A stretch of DNA of 64,000 nucleotides. It comes from Siphonodentalium dalli. Its lineage: Eukaryota; Mollusca; Scaphopoda; Gadilida; Siphonodentaliidae. The notes under the pieces were generated by a model that saw only the letters and a list, made by a program, of their open reading frames with translations, was not told where the DNA came from and searched no databases. The position numbers and the translations under genes are program-made. How positions within the stretch are numbered: position 1 is the first letter of the stretch; every line of letters begins with the position of its first letter. The stretch covers positions 1,114,001-1,178,000 of the forward strand of contig CP136067.1 in assembly GCA_032622095.1 (NCBI GenBank). The letters run 5' to 3'. Shown in pieces: positions 21,314 through 31,508 of the stretch.

Positions 21314-23407
21314 ATGTCTTCTATCGTTAAATTGTCAGATGCATTGCCATCTTTATTATTTCATAATCTCGGCTATCGATCCCACATGCGGACACTAGAT
21401 TCCTATTTGTTTATGCTTAACAAGGAATATATTACGACGCGCGAGAAGGTCTTTAACTTTGTACCTTGGCGTTTGCCGGAGAACTTGATTTCTACGTTAG
21501 GACGAGGTGCCAACTTCATTCCTACTCCGTTAATCACCCCGGAAATACAAGTTACCGGGTTGAAAACCATGTGTTATGATGCTCTTGAAACATGTAATCG
21601 TAAAACGATTAATCTTATGTCTCCACATAATGTTCATCCATTAAAATCACACAATACATTGTTGTATACGCATGTTAACCATCCTGGTTTACCACCAACT
21701 TTTGTTAATGACACATTAGACAGTATTGTCAAGATAGATCGATTTACCAACTCGTGGCCTGGGGATAATTATCTCACATTTAAGAATATATCTCCATTTG
21801 AAAATGAAACCTTAAACCTTTATGCTAACCACCCTGGTGTTATCATATCACCCAGTGATAAATCGCTGGGTATCTCTATTAATACTACAGCTTGGTATGC
21901 CAAAGAATACCGGCGCCAACTTAGCGATACATCTACATACAGTTTACATGATTATAGCAGTATAAATCATATCATTGATGAAGGTGTTAAACGCCTTCGC
22001 TACATAGCCTTTAAGTACAGGGATACTACTATTGAACAAATTATTTTAGATAAAATCATAGCAGTTAAACCTGCGGATATTATTATTCCTTCTTTAAATA
22101 TTACTCCTAAAGTTCATAAACTGAAAGTTTTCCCCTCCCCCAAAGTGGAAACCAGTTTGACTGGCCGTCCTATTATCAACGCGCATTCGAATGTGAATAC
22201 TTGTGCCTCACGTATTTTAGGACATATGTTAGAGAATTATTTGGCAGCGTTGCATAACCATTTTGACAGAAATAACATTACTTGGACCATATGTAAAGAT
22301 TCATTGCACGCCATCCACGAATTTAAATCGCTTAATGTAACACCAGAACAACTCAATAACTACTGGTTTATCAGTTCAGACTTTCAGTCTTTGTATACGG
22401 CTATTCGAAACTCTGATATGTATGATGCACTTGAGTTTATTCGCCATATTTTAGATATTGATGATACCCACTTTAACTTCATGGTTGACCTTTTCAAGTT
22501 CATCCAAGATTATGCATTTTTCCATGTTGGCTTTAAACATCTGTACCTGCAGACACAGGGGCTCGCCATGGGCAGTTTCGTCTCGGCACAAGCCGCAAAT
22601 GTCATCTTGCTTAGGTGTGAATACTATATGTTCCAAAATGTTCCACTAGTGGAACCTATTAAAATCTTTTTGAGATATATAGATGATGGCATCTTGTTCG
22701 TTGATGTGAAATATGAATCATTGTTGACTATTCTTAATGGATTGCGTGATGCCTACCCTAAACATATTAATTTGGATGTATCAGTTAGCAAGTTTAAGGT
22801 TGATTTCCTTGATATAACCTTTAGCATTAATCATGAACTATTTTATAACCAAGGCTTGCATGTAGGCCTTTACCAAAAGCCTTTTAATACATACTCGTAC
22901 ACTCATTTCGAGAGTGACCATCCTATTGGTGTATTTGTCGGTATTATTAAAGCAGAGTGCCACCGTTACTTTAGACACTCTTCGTGTAGAGAGGATTACC
23001 TTTATTACATTAGCCTATTTCTTATCAGACTCACTAGATGTGGCTACCCCGAACCGTTTGTCATTAAACAAATCATCCCTTATGATGTCATTTTTAAGAA
23101 AGAATTTGGATGGGTACCAGCTAGTACAAGTGGTACGCGACCTTTAGATAGTTCATTACATGCTTCTCAGATCGCCAGTACAGGCGCTTCTCCTCGAAAT
23201 TTGGGTGGCACTTCCCTATCTAATGATACTCCATCTACTGTATATGTACCGGTACTATTCTCTAAGTCTACCAATAACCATAAAAGGGCACGTAATTTAA
23301 TGAAATTACCTGCTAATGTTCGATTTTGCCATAAAGTTGGCACCAAACTCCATACCATTTTACTTACTAAGAAACGGCTACACAGAAAGCTATCCCACTA
23401 CTTATAG
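21314..23407 (+). CDS. Penelope-like reverse transcriptase, no GIY-YIG domain seen
   Basis: An uninterrupted 697-codon frame. The first ATG in frame is 21314. Motifs in order: VIISPSDKSLGISI (from residue 176), the equivalent of the PLE finger motif with KPADKGG; TPKVHK (264); GRPIIN (284); motif A SSDFQSLYTAI with Asp 356; motif B QGLAMGSFVSAQAAN (415); motif C YIDD (455-458); FLDI (498); then HPIGVFVGIIKAE (536) and a RCGYP segment near 578. The order and spacing fit Penelope-like elements. No GIY-YIG endonuclease is visible in the N-terminal or C-terminal part. The last ~95 residues are basic and cysteine-poor. All catalytic aspartates are present and the frame is intact, so it may be recent. 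Subfamily not determined. Confidence 0.85.
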   Translation: MSSIVKLSDALPSLLFHNLGYRSHMRTLDSYLFMLNKEYITTREKVFNFVPWRLPENLISTLGRGANFIPTPLITPEIQVTGLKTMCYDALETCNRKTINLMSPHNVHPLKSHNTLLYTHVNHPGLPPTFVNDTLDSIVKIDRFTNSWPGDNYLTFKNISPFENETLNLYANHPGVIISPSDKSLGISINTTAWYAKEYRRQLSDTSTYSLHDYSSINHIIDEGVKRLRYIAFKYRDTTIEQIILDKIIAVKPADIIIPSLNITPKVHKLKVFPSPKVETSLTGRPIINAHSNVNTCASRILGHMLENYLAALHNHFDRNNITWTICKDSLHAIHEFKSLNVTPEQLNNYWFISSDFQSLYTAIRNSDMYDALEFIRHILDIDDTHFNFMVDLFKFIQDYAFFHVGFKHLYLQTQGLAMGSFVSAQAANVILLRCEYYMFQNVPLVEPIKIFLRYIDDGILFVDVKYESLLTILNGLRDAYPKHINLDVSVSKFKVDFLDITFSINHELFYNQGLHVGLYQKPFNTYSYTHFESDHPIGVFVGIIKAECHRYFRHSSCREDYLYYISLFLIRLTRCGYPEPFVIKQIIPYDVIFKKEFGWVPASTSGTRPLDSSLHASQIASTGASPRNLGGTSLSNDTPSTVYVPVLFSKSTNNHKRARNLMKLPANVRFCHKVGTKLHTILLTKKRLHRKLSHYL

Positions 23408-23561
23408 AATAATTTCTATATATATTTTATCATATATAACTTATAGCACGCCGTCTTGTCGGGAATCCACCATACATCTTTAATGAAATCATAAAGTTTT
23501 AGTCTCTGGATTACCTGTACACCTATTATAATTCCTAAAAAATTTACAACTCGATCGTATA

Positions 23562-24029
23562 ATGTACTGTATCACTCCTGTGTGTTCTCACATACAGATG
23601 TCTCTTTCCAGTTGGGAAAATGAAGTGTTCTGCCACCTATCTAATGTCGGTAAGACGACTGTTTTATACCTGACACCCGAAGATTTACAGCCATTGAACC
23701 TCACAAGGATTCTTTCTGTTCCGGACTTTTTACAATGTTTCGACCAATATAATAATGTGTATAAATTACATAGAGTCAGGAATGGTAGCACTTTTATTCA
23801 TTTATATGTTGGCAGCAGATACAGTACCATCGATTTCCGTCTTATCACTCAATTCAACGTCTTTATATATAAGGTGACCAGTCGAATTATTGTAAACATT
23901 TCCTGTCCACAAGACAGATTGTGCAGGAGAGTTCTCACTTCTATGAACCATGAACTCAGAAAGAAAGTGTTATACAGATTGTATCATTATTATTTATTTT
24001 CAGACATAGATTTCACTTCACCCATGTAA
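23562..24029 (+). CDS. Hypothetical 155-aa protein downstream of the RT
   Basis: Starts 154 bp after the RT stop on the same strand. Met 13 (23598) follows a CACATACAG that could be a splice acceptor, so the true start is uncertain. It has no recognised domain. The C-terminal half is basic (DRLCRRVLTSMNHELRKK). The position suggests a second ORF of the RT element, or an old host gene. The nested MULE begins 46 bp after its stop codon. Confidence 0.4.
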   Translation: MYCITPVCSHIQMSLSSWENEVFCHLSNVGKTTVLYLTPEDLQPLNLTRILSVPDFLQCFDQYNNVYKLHRVRNGSTFIHLYVGSRYSTIDFRLITQFNVFIYKVTSRIIVNISCPQDRLCRRVLTSMNHELRKKVLYRLYHYYLFSDIDFTSPM

Positions 24030-24352
24030 CATACGCATTAACTCCGCCATCGTCGACCATCGTCCTATTTTTAGCGGTGACGCGTTATGCAGTAGGTCCC
24101 TAGATTTGCGTAGGTCTCCGTAGGTCACTCAATTCGCGTAGGTCCCCGCAGTAATGCAATATATAGTAGGTCTACATGATTTATTGACTGATAAAATGGA
24201 TTTATACCACTAAATGATCATGTTAGATGTTACTTTGCAATTTGTTTTTTTATAATTAATTTCCGAAATCTGATGGGTTTGTTTGCTTAGTGATACTTAG
24301 AGGATCATGAAGCCTAACTAAAATTACGTGATTTCTGATCCGGAAAGTAAGA

Positions 24353-24570
24353 GGATTATCTTACTGGCTTCGTGGACAGATATTAATTGGAGGATAACTG
24401 ATTGGGCATGGGTGCGTTAGATAGGAGAATTTGATATTTTTCATAGTTTATTGAATTCAAAACAGGATTATCTTACTGGCTTCGTGGACAGATATTAATT
24501 GGAGGATAACTGATTGGGCATGGGTGCGTTAGATAGGAGAATTATATATTTTTCATAGTTTACTGAATTC
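24353..24570. repeat. ~113-bp direct duplication at the inner edge of the left TIR
   Basis: AGGATTATCTTACTGGCTTC begins at 24352 and again at 24465, with the following ~105 bp almost identical (GGGCATGGGTGCGTTAGATA in both). The right TIR has only one copy of the shared part, so the duplication occurred after insertion or within this lineage. Confidence 0.85.
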
Positions 24571-24831
24571 AAAACATGCAACAAAACGTTTATAACATAA
24601 TATGTAAATGACAGCACAAAACAATGGAGCACAAGCAATGGTATAAAACATATATATATGTACATGTATAAAATAGCTGAAAAAGAATGGTGTTGTTATA
24701 GACCCAATTGACAAGTAGAGGGAAATAATGAACTCAAGAGCTGAAAAATATTTATTCAAAATATAATGTTCATGGTACAAGGTAAGTTATGTTTATTTAT
24801 TGTCTTGATATGGGATGTGATATTCTAATGT

Positions 24832-25370
24832 TTACTCGCCGATCCTTGGAATTTTTGGAATAGATGATGTTTTTGCTGTACACTTTCGTTTGGTCTGTCC
24901 TGGCTTCTTCCCTCCATTCGTCGCAGTTAAAACAATCCTCCGTCCGTCCGTTGTCTGTTGCAGTCGATCGTTTGTCGGTCTGATTTGTCTTAAGAATTTC
25001 TCAAAATGTCGTCGCCGAACTTCAGTCGATTTCTGGTTCCATATATCAGGTGCAACTTTAAATTTATGGAACTGCTCTATGAGTTTGAATTGTCCAAAAC
25101 CGAAAATACTGCGTTCTAATTCGTCATACTCACCTTTAACTACATTGTATATTATTTTCACTAATTCCACTAGAGGTTTCGATTTCCACTCAACGGCCTG
25201 CTTCAGAATATGGTTTAGCGATTCACAGTTATTGTTCGTCCATTTTCCATCTGCCATCAGGTTTATGGTGGAGTTCTTTCGTTGAAGTAAGATGAAATGG
25301 TTTGGAATGTAGAACTTGTCGTTTGTGTTGAAGTTGGTTTTGCTCCACATGATTTCGATGGATGGAGACC
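24832..25370 (-). pseudogene. MULE transposase C-terminal fragment
   Basis: Reads (on the minus strand) IEIMWSKTNFNTNDK, then WTNNNCESLNHILKQ, LVKIIYNVVKGEYDELERS and a lysine-rich tail to TAA at 24832. The NNNCES-N-ILK segment and the helix after it match what I know of the region following the catalytic core in invertebrate MULE transposases. It is joined to the OTU frame near 25370 by a frameshift, with the catalytic DDE core deleted. Proteins made from it would not transpose. Confidence 0.6.
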
Positions 25371-25758
25371 GAAATAGGGGTCATTCACAACACGATGGTC
25401 TTTTATTTTGTCTTGATAGTGAGGTGAGTCTATGTCGTAGTAGAATCTGTTTTCGCCGATCTCAATCGCAGTCAACAGTCGAATATGATGATGCTGTTCC
25501 TCGACACCGAACATTCCCAGGGACATGGTCCGGTAGAAACAACTGCCGTCACCGGTAACTTCTAGTGGGTCAAAATCATTCAGAACGACTGGGTGAAAGT
25601 ACGACAGAATCTCAACAGCGGTCACATCAATCGCTCGTGAAGATGGGACTGTAGATGGACTTGGCAAGGCGATTCCATAGGTTTGCAGAAGTAAACGTTC
25701 TGCCTTGACTGCTAGTTCAATCGCATCATGTATGTTCTGACTCGAGGATGCATGGAGT
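25371..25758 (-). pseudogene. OTU-like domain exon of the MULE
   Basis: Acceptor TTCTTTACAG precedes 25758. The exon opens LHASSSQNIHDAIELA and includes the OTU catalytic-loop motif GDGSCFYRTMSLGMFG (Asp-Gly-Ser-Cys). It joins in phase to the PHD exon ending at 26705, completing an Arg codon across a 946-bp GT-AG intron. The C-terminal histidine part of an OTU fold is not visible before the frame is lost near 25370. Known as an accessory module in PHD/OTU-bearing MULE proteins of marine invertebrates (from memory). Confidence 0.6.
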
Positions 25759-25898
25759 CTGTAAAGAACATATTAAGACTGTTATATACATGAAATTAAA
25801 AATCTAAACAAACTGTAGGCCAATACTATACATTATTTCCACAATTACACCGATTGAAGATTGTTTACAACTTAAATTAAATTCATATCAATACTGAT

Positions 25899-26070
25899 CG
25901 AGAATACTAATTAAGTATACTCATAAATAATTCACAATAATAAAATGGGACAACGAATTAATATACTCAATATCTCATTTAAATATACACCGCTACCGAT
26001 CCGATGGAAACTTTAAATAATTAATTTATTATTGTGAATTATTTATGAGTATACTTAATTAGTATTCTCG
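25899..26070. mobile_element. 172-bp MITE in the MULE intron
   Basis: Perfect arms of about 45 bp starting CGAGAATACTAATTAAGTAT and ending with the reverse complement, spacer of about 80 bp. It lies inside the inferred intron between the PHD and OTU exons, so it is a third nesting level (RT unit, MULE, MITE). Superfamily not determined. Confidence 0.75.
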
Positions 26071-26329
26071 GTTAATTTTTATTGAGGCTATATATGACAT
26101 TTTATTAAAATGTTTACACAGCCCAAGTCAAGTATTACGCTATAATTTGTTAATTAGAATTAGAATTAATGCAAATAATCACAAAACCAAATAAATTATT
26201 TCCTAATTTCTTCTGCATAAAACCCGACATTACTATTTGACCAATCAGAACGCAGAGATGACCGTTAGAAAAATATACGTCCAATCAAAACACGATGACT
26301 TAATTAGCCAGATAATAATTATTCAACTA

Positions 26330-26510
26330 ATGCTTCAGAAACATTTTTATTCAGAAACAAAATGCGATGGATAAACACTTTACCGTTAAAATTTTATATG
26401 GAGAAAGTTTTAATCCACTGTGTTTATGCAACGATTTTACAATGCTATGGATATTAAACACTTTTCCGTTCAAATTGTATGAAGAATGTTTAATCCACTC
26501 TGTGAAGTTT
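26330..26510. repeat. ~90-bp diverged tandem duplication
   Basis: Two units with ATGGATA-ACACTTT-CCGTT-AAAATT and AGTTTAATCCACTSTGTG, the second beginning near 26440. It lies within the inferred MULE intron. Confidence 0.55.
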
Positions 26511-26704
26511 ATTCACCAGTAGGCGTGGTGTTGATTAAATGTCAAATTTAAACAGATGGCTTTATTTATATAGTAAGATAGGCGATCGTGGTAGTTACAT
26601 TTGTATACAAATAAAATGGTATAACATTGAAATTTAATAAAATCTTCGCAAACATTTGCCGTCGTAAAATGTATGTCTATAGAGATGGTAAGGTGTACAC
26701 TAAC

Positions 26705-26931
26705 CTGGCCAATGCCGCTTTGAATTGGTAATCTCCTTGGTCGTCGAACGAACACTTACGACAGAAGAATGTCAAACTGAAATCTGACGACCAAACATCG
26801 AACAACTGTTTGGTCATGCCAGTTACACAAGCTGAGTGTATCCAGGATTTACATCCCGTACACTCGATGCAGTCTTTAAAGCATCGCAAACTACACACTC
26901 CGCATGGGTATCGTGGATCGGTAAGTCGCAT
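26705..26931 (-). pseudogene. PHD-finger exon of the MULE
   Basis: Reads MRLTDPRYPCGVCSLRCFKD, CIECTGCKSWIHSACVTGM and FFCRKCSFD. The Cys/His pattern (C-x2-C, C-x2-C, H-x2-C, C-x2-C) is that of a PHD finger, which in hosts binds histone H3 tails. The exon ends QFKAALA plus AG before the donor GTTAGT at 26704. The exact start is uncertain, since the Met at 26931 may lie within a longer exon. Confidence 0.65.
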
Positions 26932-27057
26932 ATTGAATAATATTAATGAATATGAGTTTGAAAGTCTCAGTGCTCAACTTAAGTATCATGTCTTAGAATC
27001 ATAAAATGTCACTCACCTATGAGTATATACCAACACTGTTGATAATTAGTCACAACC

Positions 27058-27215
27058 CTATCACAACAGACATTGCCGAAATGAATCTTCAAAGAAAACA
27101 GATCCTTTTCACAACAGACATTGCCGAAATGAATATGCAAAGAGGACAGATCCTTTTCACAACAAACATTGCCGAAATGAATCTTCAAAGAGGACGGATC
27201 CTTTTCGCAAAGAAA
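27058..27215. repeat. 48-bp minisatellite in the MULE
   Basis: Three units of CATTGCCGAAATGAATCTTC, AAAGAGGACAGATCC and TTTTCACAACAGA. In one frame it is an in-phase 16-residue repeat containing TDIAEMNLQR, within a 79-codon ORF (27006-27245) opposite the PHD strand. Coding is possible but unsupported. Confidence 0.7.
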
Positions 27216-27612
27216 ACACCCAGTCTCGCAAACAATGTGATATAATATGTTCACTTATTGATAATATATTAGGCATGCACCCTTCCATTACTACGGGGAC
27301 CTAAATCAATGCAAAAATATATCCAGTAATCCTCTAATTAATATCTTATCCCGAAGCCAGTAAGATAATCCTCTTACTTTCCGGATCAGAAATCACACTA
27401 AGCAAACAAACCCATCAGATTTCGGAAATTAATTATAAAAAACAAATTGCAAAGTAATATCTAACATCATCATTTAGTGGTATAAATCCATTTTATCAGT
27501 CAATAAATCATGTAGACCTACTATATATTGCATTACTGCGGGGACCTACGCGAATTGAGTGACCTACGGAGACCTACGCAAATCTAGGGACCTACTGCAT
27601 AACGCAGTACCC

Positions 27613-28893
27613 ATTTTTAGAATTTGGCACCGGCTCCTTTTGAATTTCGCGTGCGACACCGCACGTTACATCCTTCGTGTTCAGACCTCTGCCATTTTCG
27701 AACGTTCCCACTTTTTGAAGTCTCGTAACTCTGTTCAATTTCCATGTGTTAAGTCGCGTTCGTTTGGATATTTGATAGGATTTACTGGTAAATATAAACC
27801 ACAGTTTATCTTCTTAATGTTTTTTTAAGTATCCTTGATTCTTGATCATTTTCCTGATAATTATGGATGCATTCACGCAAAAAAAATTTAATACTGATTT
27901 ATTCGATGATGATTTCTCCACTCTGGCTACTTTTCAAGTATATTGCGTGGATCTTTCGAATGTTGTATGAAACCTTATCCATATGTGTGATTACTACGCG
28001 CAATCTTCCATCAACTGCACGATGGCTTTAATCATCTCATCCATACATCAATTTATATAAAATGAACCATTAGTTTATCATTGATTCTATGTAATAATAC
28101 CTGTTTACATCCTAATCGATTACATCAAAATTAATCGATATTTACCCATATAAATCTATCAGTCTTATACGCAAAACCTTGTTTGTCATACATGTAAGGT
28201 TGGTTCCCCGTGTAACTTTGTTGGATATCGTCACCTGATGCGGTTCTTTAGTCGATGTTGCTGGGCCACACGTCCAGGGGACGATCTCGGAGCTAGTTTC
28301 TTGCATTTTCGTCCCGAAAAACGGCGGTTCTTCGCTTAGAAGATTCGTCACCGAGATATGTAACTGAAGATAACGTCGATGAAAATTTTGATTTTAACAC
28401 AGGACACATCTTTTCACACTACTTAAGCACACATTTCTTTATTCTGCTGTTACAACACACATGTATACTATCAAATCCAAATTGAAACCTTTGGCTAAAA
28501 TTTCTCTTGGCCCTTTGCTAGCTATCCAAATTACTTTCAAAATTTGTAATAGCCCAACATCAGGTTACGATTATATTTTCTCCCATTTGTTAACTGTGGT
28601 GACGGTGTTTCTGCTGTGATTTTAATATAGTTACATTTTGGACCTTTTGCAGTACTCCCCACCACGGTTCTCAATGGGTATACACAGCCTATTTGTGATT
28701 GGGACTTTTTAAAAACTTTCCGCCGTCAGGCTACCTATTACTTCTATATTTTAGTTGACACTACAGTAGAGATCTTGTATCATACTCCACAATATGTATT
28801 CAGGACGTGTCATCGCCTGCATGCATACCAGTGGTTTTAAGAACCTACCCTCAGTCGAGTGACATTCCTTGCAACCCTTGAATAATCTCACAA
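27613..28893. other. Right part of the RT unit, small unassigned ORFs
   Basis: If the MULE is removed, this continues the sequence left of 24074 across ATTTTTAG. Short open stretches on the plus strand: a 35-codon ATG frame at 27863, a 55-codon frame starting at 28461, and an open frame 28631-28840 (70 codons, containing CDWDFLKTFRRQATYYFYIL and no ATG). None matches a family I know. They could be decayed remains of a second protein of the RT element. The stretch ends where copy B begins. Confidence 0.35.
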
Positions 28894-29427
28894 CAATTTA
28901 TACACACATATTAATTCTGTTCTGAAGACATACAGTACTATTCAATGTGATAAGTCAAATATTTTTCACTGATCACTCTCATAATGCACATCCAGATTAA
29001 TCATGACACACTCTTCACATGTGTAGACCTTGGTATTGATTTATCGGGTTTAACCCTACCCTATAACCATTACATGAGAACATTCTATCCAAATTAATGC
29101 TTTATCTGACAGTGATAAGTCTAATATTTAAAGTATGCAAGCAAATGATGTAAACCACTTAATATACATGTGTATCTACAGGCTTATATTCAGTCAAGAT
29201 CAAGTTGGTATGGTAGAAGGTATGGGTTAAACATCTGCTGATCATGATGGGCCTCTCGTTAAAATTGTCGCATACATGTATGGAATATCACTTACTCAGC
29301 CGTTAGATGGACATCACACACTTGCTTTCTTTTTCTTCTGGGCCATGTGTTATCAGATAGTTGTTACACCAATATCGTGTTCTTCGTGAACCCTTTAAGG
29401 ATGGGAACATCACTGGTGCAGCATTAA

Positions 29428-29805
29428 CCTTTTGAGTGCCACGGGCCGATCTCATCGACCCTAATTTACGTTCTGTAAAATCGGCCCTAAAAAAAAATAA
29501 AAAATAAAAAAAATAAAAAAATTTAGATTTTTTTTTTTTTTAGTTGAATTTTTTTTTAGTATGCTTAAGCATGCTATAGGGCATGTTATAACTCAAAATT
29601 ATCACTAAGTATTCATAGTAATAATTGTGATGCCCATGAAAAACGTAAGATTCCCTACAAAATAAGCCTGTTAAAGAATATAAGAAACAATTATTAAAAT
29701 TGTAAAAAATTGTAAATAATAATAACAGATGATGAAAAATTGTTAGGCCAATGCATTCTCTTATATATGCGAGGCGACCTATGGTCGACTCGCATATATA
29801 AGAGG
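29428..29805. mobile_element. Truncated TTAA MITE, GAGTGCC family (copy B)
   Basis: Counterpart of 1722-2158. TTAA at 29424-29427 is kept, but the element stops at the P1 hairpin (29747-29805), which has lost its last bases and is fused to the 14-bp minisatellite. The deletion of ~300 bp has an end point in the hairpin arm. Confidence 0.75.
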
Positions 29806-29807
29806 TG

Positions 29808-29995
29808 TAATGCTCCCCGTGTAATGCTCCTTGTGTAATGCTCCTTGTGTAATGCTCCCCGTGTAATGCTCCTTGTGTATTGCTCCTTGTGTAATGCTTC
29901 TCATGTAATGCTCCCCGTGTAATGCTCCCCGTGTAATGCTCCCCGTGTAATGCTCCTTGTGTATTTAATGCTCCTTGTGTAATGCTCCTCATGCT
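29808..29995. repeat. 14-bp minisatellite (copy B)
   Basis: About thirteen units of TAATGCTCCYYGTG. Variant order differs from copy A. Followed by the same GTGAGTGTAATGCAAGTAAA and splice acceptor. Confidence 0.85.
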
Positions 29996-30048
29996 CTCCA
30001 TGTAATATACACGGTGAGTGTAATGCAAGTAAATTGTGTTAATTTCAG

Positions 30049-30118
30049 GAGTTGGACATTTTATATGGTAGTGTAGTGAAGCTTGTTGATGCATCGAGCG
30101 AGGCAGCATACATAGCAG
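30049..30118 (+). CDS. Internal exon of the unidentified gene (copy B)
   Basis: Same length, phase and splice signals as 2626-2695. Reads ELDILYGSVVKLV. The only coding change is AAG to GTG. Joins in phase to 31336. Confidence 0.6.
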
Positions 30119-30197
30119 GTAAATAAACTGACCGCGTTTATTGTATAAACTATAGGGCTCATATATCGAGTGGGGGGTGACCAATATATGATAGCGC

Positions 30198-30690
30198 CAC
30201 TTATTGATTGGATAGTCCTATATGGCAGTGATCATTGATTGGATAATCCTATATGGCGGCGATCATTCATTGGATAATTCTATACGGCGTGTTCATTGGA
30301 TAATTCTATACCATTGCGATGTCAATCCAATCGATGACCACAGATAGCTTAACGGTGTCCCTCGTCCCGTATTAACTGCCTTGACTATATAAACCCTGAT
30401 GGTGAATACGAGACCTGGTGTTACACGAAAATGCTTCGCGTTGAGCTTCGCGCGTTATAAACCACCTGGACTATATATATATAATACTGTTGGTGAATAG
30501 GAGCCTGGTGTTATATGGATAGCTTCGCGTTGAGCCTCTTCCGGTATAAAGTAACTGGACTATAAATAAACCCAGCTGGTGAATACGAGCCCTGGTGTTA
30601 CACAGATAGCTTCGCGTTTAGCCTCACCAAGTATAAACTACATGGAGTATATATAAACCATGTTGGTGAATACAAACCCTGGATTTTGAG
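30198..30690. repeat. ~32-bp and 87-bp minisatellites (copy B, contracted)
   Basis: Counterparts of 2775-2935 and 2975-3690. The 87-bp array has about four units against eight in copy A. The deletion removed internal units while the outermost ones remain. Confidence 0.8.
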
Positions 30691-31335
30691 AGGAGTACAT
30701 TTACATTAGTAGCAATGCAAGTGAACATATTCATAATGCTGTTACATGTATACCTATAAAGGCAATTCATTATTAATCTTTTTACATGAGTTAAAGGGAG
30801 ACTCTACACTAATTTCAATACATTCCTTGTGGTATCAGAAAGAGGTACGCTATACGTTTAAATTGGAAATTCCATGGTGCAAATATTTCTTTTTATTTGC
30901 GAATATAAAAAAAAAGATTCAATATTTCCCCAAATAATATATTTCCATATAACCTATATACCATATATACCATATACAATGCATATGGATTTCTATTCTT
31001 GAACTGTCTTCCCCTTTTCCCTGTGCATATTAGTACTATTCTTCAATCCTGGAACTCTCATTTGAATCTGAAGTGGTGCTAAGCCTGTAATTCCCAGTCA
31101 ACTGATTTCTGCACCCAAATTTCAATAATAAATAATTCACCTTATAGACCACGTCCCTCATCCGTTCATCACCAAACTTCATATGGATCTTTGGGTGACC
31201 ATCACATTTTTTTCGATTTAAAAAAGAAGTCCACCATTTATATATACTTAAGGCAATACTGTATACCTGATTTGACATATGTGTATATAACTTTGCGTCA
31301 TGTCTTAGACATACATGTATAGGTACTAATTGCAG

Positions 31336-31508
31336 GCGCTGAGTTCATCAGTAGTAATGCCAGTGAACAGCTTCATAATGCTGACGTCCACATCAAACAG
31401 ATTCGTGAAAGGAGTCAACAAGCCGAGTTAGAATTAGCCAGAATAGAAGCTAACGTCATACGATCAACAGAAACTCACGTGGACAATTCTGACAGTGGGT
31501 CATCGTGA
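31336..31508 (+). CDS. Terminal coding exon of the unidentified gene (copy B)
   Basis: Counterpart of 4375-4547, identical in protein sequence, one synonymous change. Acceptor ACTAATTGCAG. The 15-bp segment CATGGTGTGCTAATT upstream of the copy-A acceptor is partly deleted here, but the branch-like CTAAT and the AG remain. Confidence 0.6.

Larger units (their letters stand above)
24075..27612 (-). mobile_element. MULE-like DNA transposon, 3.5 kb, nested in the RT unit
   Basis: Terminal inverted repeats of about 285-330 bp: 24075-24405 and 27328-27612 share GCGTTATGCAGTAGGTCCC, GCGTAGGTCCCCGCAGTAAT and GAGGATTATCTTACTGGCTT. The ends are flanked by ATTTTTAG (24067-24074 and 27613-27620), a likely 8-bp target duplication. 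The minus strand encodes a PHD finger, an OTU-like domain and a transposase C-terminus. Long TIRs, an 8-9 bp duplication and this protein set fit Mutator-like elements. The catalytic region is absent, so it is defective. Confidence 0.8.

Noticed and set aside
1209-28893. Interpretation of the 20-kb blocks as true LTRs of one retrovirus-like element
   Set aside because: No gag, protease, integrase, primer-binding site or polypurine tract was seen, the RT is Penelope-like, and the blocks carry older independent insertions shared by both copies.
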